From contig JANQNR010000013.1 in NCBI GenBank assembly GCA_028279475.1, positions 83,524 through 147,523 on the forward strand: 64,000 nt of DNA, in the 5' to 3' direction. A program made the translations under genes and the position numbers. The notes beneath the pieces were generated by a model. That model had not been told where the DNA came from, searched no databases, and worked only from the letters and a program-made list of their open reading frames with translations. Origin of the DNA: Rickettsiales bacterium. Lineage in GTDB: Bacteria; Pseudomonadota; Alphaproteobacteria; Rickettsiales; UBA998. This document shows, one piece after another, positions 8,297 to 21,238 of the stretch (within the stretch, counting starts at the first letter, position 1; each line of letters opens with the position of its first letter).

Positions 8297-11200
8297 ATGA
8301 ACCTATCTACCTTCTTTATCGATCGCCCGATCTTTGCCAGCGCCTTATCGGTCGTCATCTTCCTCGCTGGGCTGATTGCCATGTTTCAGTTACCCATTTC
8401 TGAATATCCTGACGTGACTCCTCCCTCGATTGTAGTCAATGCCCAGTTCCCCGGTGCCAACCCGAAAGTGATCGCCGAAACCGTTGCCACCCCGCTGGAA
8501 GAGCAGATCAATGGCGTAGAAGGCATGCTCTATATGTATTCACAATCGACGACCGACGGCCGCATGACTATTACCGTCACCTTTGAAATCGGCACTGATC
8601 CCGACCTGGCGCAGCAACTTGTGCAGAACCGGATTTCACAGGCCTTACCGCGCCTGCCGGAGGTTACACGCCAGATCGGCGTTACTACAGTCAAAAGCTC
8701 CCCTGACCTGACCATGGTGGTACACCTCAACTCTCCCAATGAACGCTATGACATGCTGTATCTGCGTAACTACGCACTGCTCAATGTCAAGGATCAGCTA
8801 GCAAAGATTAAAGGGGTGGGACAGGTGCGATTGTTCGGTGCCGGGGATTATGCCATGCGGCTATGGCTGAATCCGGAAAAACTTGCACAGCGCAACCTGA
8901 CCGCCGGTGATATCGCACAGGCGGTTCGCGCACAAAATGTTCAGGTTGCTGCCGGCGTAATTGGTGGCGCCCCGTATGCCGACTTTGTCGAATTGCAATT
9001 GCCCATCAATGCCAAAGGCCGCCTGGAGACAAAGGAAGAGTTTGAAAACATGATTATCCGGGTGGGAGAAGACGGCCAAATCACCCGGCTTTCCGACATT
9101 GCCACGGTCGAGCTTGGTGCATCTGAATATGCGCTGCGGTCACTGTTGAACAATAAAAATGCCGTTGCCATCCCTATTTTCGCCTCCCCTGGCGCCAATG
9201 CGCTCGATATTTCCTCCAATGTACGCGCCACCATGGAATCACTGAAACAGCACTTTCCGCAAGGGGTCGACTACAGCGTCGTTTACGACCCGACCATCTT
9301 TGTGCGTGACTCGATTCAATCCGTCATTACCACATTGCTGGAGGCCGTTGCACTGGTCGTTCTGGTGGTGATTGTCTTCCTGCAGCGCTGGCGTGCGGCC
9401 ATCATCCCGTTACTAGCCGTACCGGTATCCATCGTCGGTACCTTCGCCTTGATGTACGTATTCGGCTTCTCTATCAATGTGCTCTCGCTGTTCGGACTCA
9501 TCCTCGCCATCGGTATCGTGGTGGATGACGCCATCATCGTTGTGGAAAATGTCGAACGCAACATTGAGGAAGGGCATCGTCCCAGAGACGCGACCATCAA
9601 AGCCATGCGCGAAGTGACCGGCCCGATTATCGCCACGACCCTAGTGTTACTTGCCGTGTTCATTCCCATCGCCTTTATCAGTGGACTGACCGGACAGTTC
9701 TATAAACAATTTGCCCTGACCATTGCCATTTCCACGGTGATTTCCTCCTTCAATTCCCTGACCCTCAGCCCGGCGATGGCACGCCTGCTACTCAAACCCG
9801 ATAGTGAAACCAAGGACTGGCTAACCCGCGCGATGGAGCGGTGGTTCGGTGGGTTCTTCCGCTGGTTCAACCGGTTTTTCAACCGACGCTCCGAGAGCTA
9901 TGCCAGCAACGTCACCGGCCTGATGCGGCGCCGAGGGCGGGGAATGGGCGTCTATGTCATTCTGCTGGCCATCACCTATGGCATGTTTCAGGCCGTGCCG
10001 ACAGGTTTCGTCCCCGTACAGGACAAACAATACCTCATCAGCTTTGCCCAATTACCTGACGGTGCCACGTTGGATCGCACCGAAGCCGTGATCCGCGAGA
10101 TGTCAGACATTGCATTAAAAACACCGGGCGTGACAGGTGCTGTTGCCTTCCCCGGATTGTCGATCAATGGCTTCACCAATTCTTCCAGCGCCGGTATTGT
10201 CTTTGTCACGCTTGATGATTTTGACCAACGCACCGACCCTGAATTATCGGGATTTGCCATTTCTCAGAATTTACAATCTGCCTATAACGGAATCGAGGAG
10301 GCTTTTATTGCCATCTTCCCGCCGCCACCGGTGCGGGGACTCGGCACAACCGGCGGATTCAAGCTACAGATTCAGGATCGCACCGATCAGGGCTATGAGG
10401 CACTCAATACCACACTTAATGACGTCCTTCAAAAAGCCCGCCAAACACCGGAACTCGCCGGTATCTTCTCCAGTTACAAGATCAATGTGCCACAACTATA
10501 CGCGGCACTGGATCGTACCAAGGCCATGCAATTGGGTCTGAACGTCAATGATGTGTTCGAGGCCATGCAGATTTATCTCGGATCACTCTACATCAACGAC
10601 TTCAATAATTTTGGCCGTACCTACCGGGTGATTGCACAGGCGGAAAAGCAGTTCCGTGATACGCCGGATGACATTCTGCGACTGCAAGTGCGCAATGATA
10701 AGGGCGATATGATCCCCCTCGGTTCGGTCATTCGCGTTTCCGAAACCTTCGGCCCGGAATCGGCGCAACGCTATAACGGCTTTCGTGCGGCCGACCTGAA
10801 CGGCAATGCCGCACCTGGCTATTCTTCCGGTCAGGCGCAAGATGCCATTGTGAAGATTCTGGGTGACACCCTCCCCCCTGGCATGGCGTTTGAATGGACG
10901 GAGCTGACCTATCAGCAGATTCTGGCAGGGGATACGACCCTGTTCGTCATCCCGCTGGTGCTGTTTCTGGTGTTCCTGGTGCTGGCGGCGCAATATGAAA
11001 GCCTGACGCTGCCACTCGCCATCATCCTGATCGTACCGATGAGCATGTTGTCCGCTTTGATCGGCGTATGGATCAGTGGTGGCGACAATAATATTTTCAC
11101 CCAGATCAGCCTGTTTGTCCTGATGGGACTGGCCACCAAAAATGCAATTCTGATTGTCGAATTCGCCCGTGAATTGGAACATCAGGGACGCAGTATCGTC

Positions 11201-11449
11201 GAGGCTGCCATTGAGGCAAGCCGCCTGCGCCTGCGCCCCATTCTTATGACTTCGTTTGCGTTCATCATGGGAGTGCTGCCACTGGTCGTCTCACACGGTG
11301 CCGGTGCGGAAATGCGGCAGGCGCTGGGTGTTGCCGTATTCTCCGGGATGCTGGGCGTCACCTTTTTCGGTCTGTTCCTGACACCGGTTTTCTATGTAAT
11401 CCTACGCACTCTGGAAACACGCCGCCACCGAACAATTCCCAATCCTTGA
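8297..11449 (+). CDS. RND efflux permease (AcrB/MexB-like, HAE1)
   Basis: 1050 aa; [68 protein letters not shown]. Confidence 0.96.
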   Translation: MNLSTFFIDRPIFASALSVVIFLAGLIAMFQLPISEYPDVTPPSIVVNAQFPGANPKVIAETVATPLEEQINGVEGMLYMYSQSTTDGRMTITVTFEIGTDPDLAQQLVQNRISQALPRLPEVTRQIGVTTVKSSPDLTMVVHLNSPNERYDMLYLRNYALLNVKDQLAKIKGVGQVRLFGAGDYAMRLWLNPEKLAQRNLTAGDIAQAVRAQNVQVAAGVIGGAPYADFVELQLPINAKGRLETKEEFENMIIRVGEDGQITRLSDIATVELGASEYALRSLLNNKNAVAIPIFASPGANALDISSNVRATMESLKQHFPQGVDYSVVYDPTIFVRDSIQSVITTLLEAVALVVLVVIVFLQRWRAAIIPLLAVPVSIVGTFALMYVFGFSINVLSLFGLILAIGIVVDDAIIVVENVERNIEEGHRPRDATIKAMREVTGPIIATTLVLLAVFIPIAFISGLTGQFYKQFALTIAISTVISSFNSLTLSPAMARLLLKPDSETKDWLTRAMERWFGGFFRWFNRFFNRRSESYASNVTGLMRRRGRGMGVYVILLAITYGMFQAVPTGFVPVQDKQYLISFAQLPDGATLDRTEAVIREMSDIALKTPGVTGAVAFPGLSINGFTNSSSAGIVFVTLDDFDQRTDPELSGFAISQNLQSAYNGIEEAFIAIFPPPPVRGLGTTGGFKLQIQDRTDQGYEALNTTLNDVLQKARQTPELAGIFSSYKINVPQLYAALDRTKAMQLGLNVNDVFEAMQIYLGSLYINDFNNFGRTYRVIAQAEKQFRDTPDDILRLQVRNDKGDMIPLGSVIRVSETFGPESAQRYNGFRAADLNGNAAPGYSSGQAQDAIVKILGDTLPPGMAFEWTELTYQQILAGDTTLFVIPLVLFLVFLVLAAQYESLTLPLAIILIVPMSMLSALIGVWISGGDNNIFTQISLFVLMGLATKNAILIVEFARELEHQGRSIVEAAIEASRLRLRPILMTSFAFIMGVLPLVVSHGAGAEMRQALGVAVFSGMLGVTFFGLFLTPVFYVILRTLETRRHRTIPNP

Positions 11450-11484
11450 ACTTTCCCGACAAAGCAGCTATAGACTTGCGCGAC

Positions 11485-12387
11485 ATGAAAAAAAGCACTC
11501 CTCTCAAACCGCAAGCCTTCCTACGCGCCGCACGTACCATTACGGAAGCGCTGCCCTATATGCGACGGTTCGCCGGGGAGACCTTTGTCATCAAATATGG
11601 CGGTCATGCCATGGGCAATGCAGCGCTGTCTGAAACCTTCGCTCAAGACATTGTGCTGCTCAAAACTGTCGGCATCAACCCGGTCGTGGTGCATGGCGGC
11701 GGCCCACAAATCGGCCGCATGCTGGAACGTTTAAAAATCCAAAGCGAATTCATCGATGGCCTGCGCGTCACCGATAAAGCGGCAGTGGAAATCGTCGAAA
11801 TGGTGCTCTCCGGCACCATTAATAAGGAAATCGTGACCGCCATCAACCAGGCCGGCGGGCAGGCCGTTGGCATCTCAGGTAAAGACGGACACCTCATTCA
11901 AGCGCGTAAACTGCAACGCACCACCCGTGACCCGGATTCCAACATTGAAAAAGTGCTGGATCTGGGGTTTGTCGGAGAACCGGCGCAGGTGAATCCGGAT
12001 ATCATTCACCGCCTTACGGCCTCTGATATGATTCCTGTGGTCGCTCCTATTGGTATTGATGCAGAAGGACACACCTATAACATTAATGCTGATACGGCTG
12101 CTGGAGCAATTGCCTCATCCATTGGCGCATGCAAGCTAATGATGCTCACCGACGTGCCGGGCGTACTGGATAATACCGGCGAATTGATCAGCGAACTGAA
12201 TGCCGAGGAGGCACGCGCATTAATCCGTGACGGCGTCATTTCCGGTGGCATGATTCCCAAGATTGAAACCTGCATCGCCGCCATACAGCGTCCTGGTGCC
12301 AGTGCCCATATTCTCGACGGGCGTATCCCACATGTGCTACTACTGGAGACCTTCACCGACCACGGCGCCAGCACGATGTTGGTTTAG
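11485..12387 (+). CDS. argB: Acetylglutamate kinase
   Basis: [57 protein letters not shown]. Confidence 0.96.
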   Translation: MKKSTPLKPQAFLRAARTITEALPYMRRFAGETFVIKYGGHAMGNAALSETFAQDIVLLKTVGINPVVVHGGGPQIGRMLERLKIQSEFIDGLRVTDKAAVEIVEMVLSGTINKEIVTAINQAGGQAVGISGKDGHLIQARKLQRTTRDPDSNIEKVLDLGFVGEPAQVNPDIIHRLTASDMIPVVAPIGIDAEGHTYNINADTAAGAIASSIGACKLMMLTDVPGVLDNTGELISELNAEEARALIRDGVISGGMIPKIETCIAAIQRPGASAHILDGRIPHVLLLETFTDHGASTMLV

Positions 12388-12477
12388 CCAGTGATTTGGT
12401 CGGCATAAAATCAACCAAAAATCTTGCGGTAATACCACTATCACGTTACAGTGGCAGAGTAGATTGCATATTATAGC

Positions 12478-12681
12478 ATGCTAAGAAACTTGCGTAAACG
12501 CTGGTTAAAACTCGGTAGTAACACGCGCCTAAGCGTATATTTCACTCTGGCTTTAATTGGCATTATTGTTTTTGGCTGGTTATCCGTTAAGTTTTGGGTA
12601 GTTGGTATTTGGGGAAGAGTATTTATGGCTCTTGGTTTTTGCTGTTTTGCAGTGCTTTGTGCTATTAGCGGCGAAAGCTAA
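12478..12681 (+). CDS. Small hypothetical membrane protein (67 aa)
   Basis: ORF with two hydrophobic segments; weak evidence. Confidence 0.35.
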   Translation: MLRNLRKRWLKLGSNTRLSVYFTLALIGIIVFGWLSVKFWVVGIWGRVFMALGFCCFAVLCAISGES

Positions 12682-12849
12682 AAATCTTCCCCTTTTTTTT
12701 CTTTCTTTTCGGATAGCACTAAAATTGCATCGCTGTCCATGCAACAATTATCAGAACATCTTATACAAATCCCGGTTTATTCACCCTTTTTTTACATATG
12801 GCATGGTAGGAGTGCCATAATAGAAAATGTATCTCTTGGATGTAGGTGA

Positions 12850-14991
12850 ATGATAATGGAATTCTTCAACCGCTTGAATGTAAAAAAGAAAATATCTGCG
12901 CTGGTCATTGCAGCCGCCCTGCTCAGCTCCATTGCGACCGGCGTCCTGTCCATTCTTGAATCCCGCAGCCTGCTGATTGCAGAAATCAAAAAAGAAGCAG
13001 GGATTCTGGCGACTCTGAAACAGAAAGAGCTCAATAATTACCTGAAATCCATCGAGAAAAACCTGCTGCTGGTTTCCAAGAACCAGCAAACCATCAATGC
13101 CCTACGTGAGTTTTCCAACGGCTGGTTTGGTATCTCACTGGAGGGCAGTCCTACCACCATCCTTAAGCGGCTTTACATCAAAGATAATCCCAACCCGCTG
13201 GGTGAAAAGGAAAAGCTGGATTATGCTTCGGATGGCAGCCTGTACTCACTGACCCACAAGAAGCATCACCCCTGGTATCGGGATTTACTGAGAGAGCAGG
13301 GATATTACGATATTTTTCTGTTCGATATGGATGGAAACCTGATCTATAGCGTGTTCAAGGAAGAAGATTACGCAACGAACATGTTGAAGGGGCAGTATAA
13401 GGATACCGACCTTGCAAATGCGTTTAGAGCTGCCGCAGCCCCTTCCGCTAAGCCGGGTGACACTTTTTTCTTTGACTTTAAGCCCTATGCGCCAAGCCAC
13501 GGCGCGCCCGCCAGTTTCATTTCCACTCCTATCTTCGGTTACGGCAGCTCCGATAAAATTGGAGTGCTCGCCTTCCAGATGCCGGTCGATGAGATCAACA
13601 GCATTATGCAAATTGGCCGAACACTGGGCAATTCCGGCAAAGCCTTTCTGGTTGGTGAAGATTTGTTATTTCGCAGCGATCTGAAACCGGATGACGATGT
13701 ACAAAATATCCTCTCCACGAAGGCTGATACAGAATCCGTGCACCGGGCAATATCCGGTGAAAATGGCGTCATGGATACAGGTGATTATCGCAACATTCGC
13801 GTGTTCTCTGCGTATACACCTGTCAATGCCTGGGGCACACGGTGGGCACTGGTTGTGGAAGAAGATCGTAGTGAAGCGCTGGGTCCGGTTTATGAGATGC
13901 AATGGATTGCCGTAGGGATTACCCTGTTGGTTGTTGCCGGATTAGGGATTGTCGCTTATCGCATGTCGCACACCGTCTCTGCTCCCCTGGAAGAAATGAC
14001 GCATGTTTTGCGACAACTGTCAAAAGATGACCTCGAGACAGAGATCAAACACACAGATCGCAACGACGAAATCGGTGAGCTGGCACAATCCGCCCTCGTC
14101 TTCAAACAGAATATTGAAGAGAAGAAAGCGCTGGAAGCGATGCAAGATCAGGATCGGCTGTCACTCGCCGACCAGTTTGAGCGCGACATCAAAGGCTTTG
14201 TCTCGATGGTCGCCTCGGCAGCAACGGAACTCTCACAAACGGCGGAAGGCGTGGCCGAATCCATCAAACGCTCGAATCAGACGACCGGGAATGCTTCCGC
14301 TGCTGCTCAGCAGACGACCGGGAATGTCCAGTCTGTGGCCTCTGCTGCGGAACAACTCTCTGCTTCGGTGAAGGAAATCTCTTCTCAAATGCAACGTTCC
14401 AATGAACTGGTCTCTGACTCTGTGTCTAAAGCAGAGGTGGCTGACGAGCACGCCGCGTCTCTCAGCCTGGCAACCGGTAAGGTGAAAGAAGTCATTGAGT
14501 TGATCTCGGACATTTCCGGACAGATCAACTTGCTGGCGCTAAACGCCACCATTGAATCAGCGCGAGCCGGTGAAGCAGGGAAAGGTTTTGCCGTGGTTGC
14601 CAGCGAAGTGAAAACGCTTGCGAACCAGACCGATAAGTCGATCGAAGAGATTACCCGCGTCATTGAACAGATGAACGGCGCATCGGAAGATATTGTATGC
14701 TCACTAAACTCTATTAAAGAGTCGATCCGTAACATTTCTGAATCGTCCAACAGTGTGGCGTCTGCCGTTGAGCAGCAATCCGCCACGACCAATGAAATTG
14801 CTCATAACATGCAGGTAGCTGCCAAGGGCACCGATGTCATCATGAGCAGCATGAGCCAGGTTTCCGAATCCTCTAAGGAAGCCGACGGCTCGGCCAGCCA
14901 GATTCTTGACGCGTCGCAGGAACTCTCTCGCCAAGCGGAAAGCCTGAATACCAAAGTGGACGAATTCCTGAAGACGTTGCGCGGGAAGTAG
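12850..14991 (+). CDS. Methyl-accepting chemotaxis protein (periplasmic sensor + HAMP + signalling domain)
   Basis: HAMP-like segment, then [40 protein letters not shown]. Confidence 0.95.
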   Translation: MIMEFFNRLNVKKKISALVIAAALLSSIATGVLSILESRSLLIAEIKKEAGILATLKQKELNNYLKSIEKNLLLVSKNQQTINALREFSNGWFGISLEGSPTTILKRLYIKDNPNPLGEKEKLDYASDGSLYSLTHKKHHPWYRDLLREQGYYDIFLFDMDGNLIYSVFKEEDYATNMLKGQYKDTDLANAFRAAAAPSAKPGDTFFFDFKPYAPSHGAPASFISTPIFGYGSSDKIGVLAFQMPVDEINSIMQIGRTLGNSGKAFLVGEDLLFRSDLKPDDDVQNILSTKADTESVHRAISGENGVMDTGDYRNIRVFSAYTPVNAWGTRWALVVEEDRSEALGPVYEMQWIAVGITLLVVAGLGIVAYRMSHTVSAPLEEMTHVLRQLSKDDLETEIKHTDRNDEIGELAQSALVFKQNIEEKKALEAMQDQDRLSLADQFERDIKGFVSMVASAATELSQTAEGVAESIKRSNQTTGNASAAAQQTTGNVQSVASAAEQLSASVKEISSQMQRSNELVSDSVSKAEVADEHAASLSLATGKVKEVIELISDISGQINLLALNATIESARAGEAGKGFAVVASEVKTLANQTDKSIEEITRVIEQMNGASEDIVCSLNSIKESIRNISESSNSVASAVEQQSATTNEIAHNMQVAAKGTDVIMSSMSQVSESSKEADGSASQILDASQELSRQAESLNTKVDEFLKTLRGK

Positions 14992-15102
14992 CGCCAGGAT
15001 ATAGTGTTTTCGCTTTTTATTTACGCTAGATGCTTCAAGGTGAGGAAGATTCTAGCGTACACAAGGTACGTGAATCCGACGAATCCGAAGAAGCATGACG
15101 CG

Positions 15103-15162
15103 TATAGCAGTTCAACTTAAGAATTCCCCATTCGGGGGAATTTCTTAAGTTGAACTGCTATA
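15103..15162. repeat. Near-perfect palindrome, TATAGCAGTTCAACTTAAG termini
   Basis: TATAGCAGTTCAACTTAAGAATTCCCC-ATTC-GGGGGAATTTCTTAAGTTGAACTGCTATA. Confidence 0.9.
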
Positions 15163-15173
15163 TATTAGAGATC

Positions 15174-15225
15174 ATACTCGTTACACTTTTAAATTCCATA
15201 GGGAATTTTAAAGTGTAACGAGTAT
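15174..15225. repeat. Second near-perfect palindrome (terminator-like or repeat)
   Basis: ATACTCGTTACACTTTTAAATTCC / GGGAATTTTAAAGTGTAACGAGTAT. Confidence 0.85.
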
Positions 15226-15259
15226 AAATGAAAATGGGAAATACTATAGTACTTGCAAA

Positions 15260-16337
<1,078 letters not shown>

Positions 16338-16346
16338 GAATGAGAG

Positions 16347-16380
16347 ACTAGGGTATAGGGATTAGGGGCTAGGGTATAGT
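16347..16380. repeat. Left inverted copy flanking the four-helix-bundle gene
   Basis: ACTAGGGTATAGGGATTAGGGGCTAGGGTATAGT; 15-nt core GGGGCTAGGGTATAG at 16365-16379. Confidence 0.85.
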
Positions 16381-16383
16381 GGG

Positions 16384-16758
16384 ATGCCGATTACCTCGTT
16401 TAAACAATTGGCCATTTGGCAGCGCAGTTTTGCACTGGCTAATCGCTTCTATAGGCTTTCATCCGGGTGGCCAAATGAACATCGCTATGGTTTAACATCT
16501 CAGCTACTAAAATCAGCTGTCTCAGTTCCATCCAATATTGCTGAAGGGTATAACCGTAAATCCAGGAAGGAGTACTTATATTTTCTTAACGTCGCGATGG
16601 GCTCGTTAGCAGAGCTAGAAACACAAGCAATGATTGCCACTGAGCAGCAATTTATAAAAGATTGCGACGCAGCCTGCATTCTGCAAGAAATCGATGAAAT
16701 TGGAAAAATGCTTCGTACTGTAATGCATAAACTCACCCATACATCACCTGCCCAATGA
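16384..16758 (+). CDS. Four-helix bundle protein (S23/intervening-sequence-protein family)
   Basis: FKQLAIWQRSFALANRFYRLSSGWPNEHRYGLTSQLLKSAVSVPSNIAEGYNRKSRKEYLYFLNVAMGSLAELETQ. Confidence 0.9.
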   Translation: MPITSFKQLAIWQRSFALANRFYRLSSGWPNEHRYGLTSQLLKSAVSVPSNIAEGYNRKSRKEYLYFLNVAMGSLAELETQAMIATEQQFIKDCDAACILQEIDEIGKMLRTVMHKLTHTSPAQ

Positions 16759-18329
16759 CTACACCCTATACCCTAGCCCCTATACCCTCCTCTCGAATCA
16801 CCATCTTCGACACAACACTCAGAGACGGCGAACAATCGCCGGGCATGTCCATGACCAAAGAAGAAAAGCTCCTGGTCGCGGAAGTGCTCGACGGGATGGG
16901 TGTCGACGTGATCGAGGCTGGATTCGCCATGGCTAGCGAGGGAGATTTCCAGTCGGTTAAAGCCATCGCCGAGGCGAGTAAAAACGCCGTAATCTGCTCG
17001 CTATCGCGTGCCAAACATGCCGATATTGAGCGCGCCGCCGAGGCCATCAAACCCGCCAAGCGCGGACGCATCCACACCTTTATCTCCACCAGCGACATTC
17101 ATCTGACCTACCAGTTCCGGTTGGAAAAACCAGAGGTGCTGGAGATCATCAAGGACACGGTCGGCTTTGCTCGCTCCTTCACCGATGATGTCGAATGGTC
17201 GGCGATGGATGCCACGCGCTCGGAGCTGGATTTTCTATGCCAGGCGGTCGAGACCGCCATTGCCGCCGGAGCCACCACCATCAACCTGCCCGATACGGTG
17301 GGCTACGGCACCCCCGACGACATCAGTGCCATGTTCCGCGACGTGATGGCGCGTGTGCCTAATGCCGATAAAGCCATCTTTTCTTTTCACGGGCAGAACG
17401 ATTTGGGGCTTGCTACTGCCAACACGCTGGCAGCCTTGCAGGCGGGAGCACGGCAGGCGGAGTTGACCATCAACGGCATTGGCGAACGTGCCGGTAATAC
17501 CTCGCTGGAAGAGGTCATCATGACGCTGAACACCCGCAAAGATGTGTACGGGCTGGAATGCAATGTCGATACCACCCGTATCATGCAGGCTTCCCGCCTG
17601 ATCCAGTCGGTGACCGGTCAGCCGGTGCAGGTGAATAAGGCCATTGTTGGGGCGAATGCGTTCGCCCATGAATCCGGCATCCATCAGGACGGGATGCTCA
17701 AGCATAGCGGCACCTATGAGATCATGACGCCGGAATCGGTTGGGCTGACCAAGTCGAACCTGGTGATGGGCAAGCACTCCGGCCGCCATGCCTTCCGCAA
17801 CAAGCTTGAAGAGCTGGGCATCACGCTGGGTGACAATGCGCTGGAAGACGCCTTTGCCCGCTTCAAGGCACTGGCCGACAAAAAGAAAGACGTCTACGAT
17901 GAGGACATTCTGGCGCTGGTCGATGACGGAGACGCATCCACGCAAGCACTGGCACTGGAGTCACTGGCCGTGCGTTGCGGTACCGGGGTGCATGAGGTGG
18001 ACATGGCCTTGCGCATCCACGGGGAATCGGTATCCGTCACGCAGGCAGGCAATGGGCCGGTTGATGCCATCTTTAAGGCCATCAAGGCACTGATTCCTGA
18101 TGCACAAGGTGCCCGGCTAAAACTGTACCAGGTGCACGCCGTCACCGCCGGCACCGATGCGCAGGCGGAAGTGACCGTACGGCTGGAGATGGAAGACGGC
18201 GCGATCATCAATGGCCATGGCGCCGATGTTGACACGCTGGTTGCCAGCGCCACTGCCTATCTGGATGCACTCAACAAGGCCGACACCATCCGCGCCCGTA
18301 GGGATAATTTGTTAGAGAAGCTGTCATGA
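16755..18329 (+). CDS. leuA: 2-isopropylmalate synthase
   Basis: ITIFDTTLRDGEQSPGMSMT; NLPDTVGYGTP; HESGIHQDGMLKH. Confidence 0.97.
   Translation: MTTPYTLAPIPSSRITIFDTTLRDGEQSPGMSMTKEEKLLVAEVLDGMGVDVIEAGFAMASEGDFQSVKAIAEASKNAVICSLSRAKHADIERAAEAIKPAKRGRIHTFISTSDIHLTYQFRLEKPEVLEIIKDTVGFARSFTDDVEWSAMDATRSELDFLCQAVETAIAAGATTINLPDTVGYGTPDDISAMFRDVMARVPNADKAIFSFHGQNDLGLATANTLAALQAGARQAELTINGIGERAGNTSLEEVIMTLNTRKDVYGLECNVDTTRIMQASRLIQSVTGQPVQVNKAIVGANAFAHESGIHQDGMLKHSGTYEIMTPESVGLTKSNLVMGKHSGRHAFRNKLEELGITLGDNALEDAFARFKALADKKKDVYDEDILALVDDGDASTQALALESLAVRCGTGVHEVDMALRIHGESVSVTQAGNGPVDAIFKAIKALIPDAQGARLKLYQVHAVTAGTDAQAEVTVRLEMEDGAIINGHGADVDTLVASATAYLDALNKADTIRARRDNLLEKLS
16761..16790. repeat. Right inverted copy, inside the leuA coding sequence
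   Basis: CTATACCCTAGCCCC (16766-16780) is the exact reverse complement of 16365-16379. Confidence 0.85.
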
Positions 18330-18679
18330 AACTGAAGTATACCCTGCTGCCCCTGCTCCTTATCTCCACTGCTGCCCACGCCGGTTCCATCTACACCACG
18401 AAGGACGGCGATGATTGTCACCCAGTGCACACCTCCACTGACGCGGATGTGGCGTACCAGCCTGAGTATCCGGAAGAGTATGGCACCACTCACCCCGAAT
18501 TACGCATAGATTTGCGCCCGCAACTGGATGCGGTGACGAAGAATCGCGCCCTTCAGGAACGCGCCGGGATGTCAGAACTCCATGTCGGCAGTTTCCGCAT
18601 GGACAAAGAAGGCGGCCAGACCATCGAGATTCTCGGTGATACCGCGGATACGCATACACAAGAATGCCACACGGAATAA
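18326..18679 (+). CDS. Hypothetical secreted protein
   Basis: Signal-peptide-like MKLKYTLLPLLLISTAAHAGS; ATGA overlap with leuA stop. Confidence 0.6.
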   Translation: MKLKYTLLPLLLISTAAHAGSIYTTKDGDDCHPVHTSTDADVAYQPEYPEEYGTTHPELRIDLRPQLDAVTKNRALQERAGMSELHVGSFRMDKEGGQTIEILGDTADTHTQECHTE

Positions 18680-18696
18680 AAGAGCATTGATTGGCT

Positions 18697-18787
18697 CGTC
18701 ATTCCGGACAAGCGATAAGCGCGATCCGGAATCCATTGTGGTTCTTGCTCGTTGATAGATGGATTCCGGGTCAAGCCCGGAATGACG
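18697..18787. repeat. Palindromic repeat with CGTCATTCCGG termini
   Basis: CGTCATTCCGG...GATCCGGAATCCAT...ATGGATTCCGGGTCAAGCCCGGAATGACG. Confidence 0.8.
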
Positions 18788-18928
18788 AAAAACTTACACC
18801 ACCGCTACAGCAATGTATCAAACATGGATTTATTCAGGCGCAAAGTCTTGGATTAGTGGTTGACTTTGAGCGAATGCCCCGTATGATGCGTCTCTATTTT
18901 TCACTAACCCGTATGAGGAAGCAGGAAC

Positions 18929-19297
18929 GTGGCACGTATTGCTGGAGTAAACATACCGTCGGGTAAGCGCCTGGAAGTCGCGCTGACCTATATTCATGGG
19001 CTGGGCAGAACCCGTGCGAAGGAAATCTGCACCAAGGCCGGGCTGGACACCACCAAGCGTGTCAACCAGCTGAATGACTCGGAAATCATCAAATTGCGCG
19101 AAATCATTGACGCCGATTACACTGTGGAAGGTGAATTGCGGCGTGAAGTCGGCATGAATATCAAACGTCTGATGGATTTGGGTTGCTATCGTGGCCTGCG
19201 CCATCGCCGCCGCCTCCCTGTACGTGGTCAACGTACCCATACCAATGCCCGTACACGTAAGGGTAAAGCAGTTCCAATCGCAGGTAAGAAGAAGTAA
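18929..19297 (+). CDS. rpsM: 30S ribosomal protein S13 (GTG start)
   Basis: [63 protein letters not shown]. Confidence 0.98.
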   Translation: MARIAGVNIPSGKRLEVALTYIHGLGRTRAKEICTKAGLDTTKRVNQLNDSEIIKLREIIDADYTVEGELRREVGMNIKRLMDLGCYRGLRHRRRLPVRGQRTHTNARTRKGKAVPIAGKKK

Positions 19298-19299
19298 TC

Positions 19300-19689
19300 A
19301 TGGCTAAAGACACCGCAAAAACCAAAAAGAAAGAACGCAAAAACATTCCCTATGGCATTGCCCATGTGAATGCCAGCTTCAACAATACGATCATTACCAT
19401 TACTGATCCCAATGGCGGAGCAGTGTCCTGGTCATCTGCCGGTGAGCGTGGATTCAAAGGCTCTAAGAAAGCTACGCCTTATGCAGCGCAGATTACGGCG
19501 GAAGACGCCGGGCGCAAGGCACAGGAGCACGGTATGAAGACCTTGGAAATTCGTGTAAAAGGACCCGGCAGTGGACGCGAATCAGCACTTCGCGCGTTTC
19601 AGGCGATTGGTTTTAACGTGACATCAATTCGTGACGTGACCCCGATCCCGCACAACGGATGCCGTCCACCGAAACGCCGCCGCGTATAA
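19300..19689 (+). CDS. rpsK: 30S ribosomal protein S11
   Basis: [59 protein letters not shown]. Confidence 0.98.
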   Translation: MAKDTAKTKKKERKNIPYGIAHVNASFNNTIITITDPNGGAVSWSSAGERGFKGSKKATPYAAQITAEDAGRKAQEHGMKTLEIRVKGPGSGRESALRAFQAIGFNVTSIRDVTPIPHNGCRPPKRRRV

Positions 19690-19740
19690 CTCTCGATTCT
19701 CTCCCATTCAATCTAAAGACTAGCAAGCAGGAAAACGATC

Positions 19741-20766
19741 ATGGCAAATATCCTCAACAAGAACTGGCAAGACCTCATCAAACCCAGCAAAATCGACATT
19801 GAAGCCGCTCATACGCAGAAGCACCGAGCATCACTGGTTGCAGAGCCACTAGAGCGTGGATTCGGGATGACGCTGGGCGTGGCACTGCGCCGTATTCTGC
19901 TCTCCTCTATTCAGGGTGCAGCCGTTACCTCTATCAAGATTGACGGTGTCGTGCATGAGTTTTCTGCCATTCCTGGTGTGCGCGAAGATGTCACCAACAT
20001 CATCCTGAACATCAAGGATTTGCGCATCAAAGCCCACTCTACCGAGCGTAAGAAAATTACCATTAATGCGAAAGGTCCCGGTGAAATCACCGCTGCCAAG
20101 ATCGAAACCGATGCCGATATTGAAATCATCAATAAGGATCTGGTCATCTGCACGCTGGATAAGGGCGCGGAACTGAACATGGAAATGTTCGTTGAGGTTG
20201 GCAAAGGGTATGTACCTGCGGCGCAAAACCGTGATGAGGATCAGCCGATCGGTGTCATCCCGGTTGATTCCCTGTACTCGCCGGTACTGAACGTAGCCTA
20301 TCGGGTGGAGAACGCTCGTGTTGGTAACCGTACCGACTATGACAAGCTGATCATGGATGTCACCACCGACGGCTCACTGGCACCGGATGATGCTGTAGCA
20401 CTAGCAGCGCGCATTCTGCAGGATCAGTTGCGCCTGTTCATCAACTTTGAAGATATTCCGATGGAACAGGATTCTTCCGATAAGAATGACCTGCCATTCA
20501 GCCCATACCTGCTGAAGAAAGTGGATGAATTAGAACTGTCCGTGCGTTCGGCGAACTGCCTGAAGAATGATAACATCGTCTACATTGGTGATCTCGTGCA
20601 GAAGACAGAAAGCGAAATGCTGAAAACACCGAATTTTGGCCGGAAGTCTCTGAATGAAATCAAGGAAGTACTGGCCAATATGGGACTGCGCTTCGGTATG
20701 GATGTGGCGGAATGGCCGCCGGAAAACATCGAAGAGCTGGCTCGCAAATTCGAAGAACCCTACTAA
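19741..20766 (+). CDS. rpoA: RNA polymerase alpha subunit
   Basis: [77 protein letters not shown]. Confidence 0.98.
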   Translation: MANILNKNWQDLIKPSKIDIEAAHTQKHRASLVAEPLERGFGMTLGVALRRILLSSIQGAAVTSIKIDGVVHEFSAIPGVREDVTNIILNIKDLRIKAHSTERKKITINAKGPGEITAAKIETDADIEIINKDLVICTLDKGAELNMEMFVEVGKGYVPAAQNRDEDQPIGVIPVDSLYSPVLNVAYRVENARVGNRTDYDKLIMDVTTDGSLAPDDAVALAARILQDQLRLFINFEDIPMEQDSSDKNDLPFSPYLLKKVDELELSVRSANCLKNDNIVYIGDLVQKTESEMLKTPNFGRKSLNEIKEVLANMGLRFGMDVAEWPPENIEELARKFEEPY

Positions 20767-20805
20767 GCTGTTAAACTCAATCTAAGGTAACCCTAGGAGA
20801 CGATC

Positions 20806-21237
20806 ATGCGTCATAACCTCAAAGGCCGTAAGCTAAACCGCACCAGCGCCCATCGCAAAGCTATGTTAGCCAATATGGCGGCGGCGCTCGTGAAACATGA
20901 GCAAATCACCACGACTCTGCCCAAGGCAAAGGAACTGCGTCCGTTTGTCGAAAAGCTGGTCACGCTGGGCAAACGCGGCGACCTCCATGCACGGCGTCTG
21001 GCCATTGCCACGATGCGTGACAAGGCTATGGTTGAAAAACTGTTTTCTACACTGGCTGAGCGTTATCAGGATCGCAAAGGCGGCTATATCCGTGTGCTTA
21101 AAGCCGGATTCCGTTATGGTGATAATGCACCGCTGGCCATTATCGAATTCGTTGATCGCGATGTCGATGCGAAGGGTCAGGATTCCGGGCCAGTCTTTGA
21201 CGACACGCTGGACGAGACCGCTGACGTCGCGGCTTAA
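20806..21237 (+). CDS. rplQ: 50S ribosomal protein L17
   Basis: [53 protein letters not shown]. Confidence 0.98.
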   Translation: MRHNLKGRKLNRTSAHRKAMLANMAAALVKHEQITTTLPKAKELRPFVEKLVTLGKRGDLHARRLAIATMRDKAMVEKLFSTLAERYQDRKGGYIRVLKAGFRYGDNAPLAIIEFVDRDVDAKGQDSGPVFDDTLDETADVAA

Positions 21238-21238
21238 A

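Noticed and set aside
10583-11182. 199-aa minus-strand ORF over the RND permease gene
   Set aside because: Antisense to acrB-like CDS; low-complexity [10 protein letters not shown] composition.
13285-13611. Minus-strand ORFs over the MCP gene
   Set aside because: Antisense to a clear chemotaxis receptor gene.
17235-17945. 236-aa minus-strand ORF over leuA
   Set aside because: Antisense to a clear leuA.
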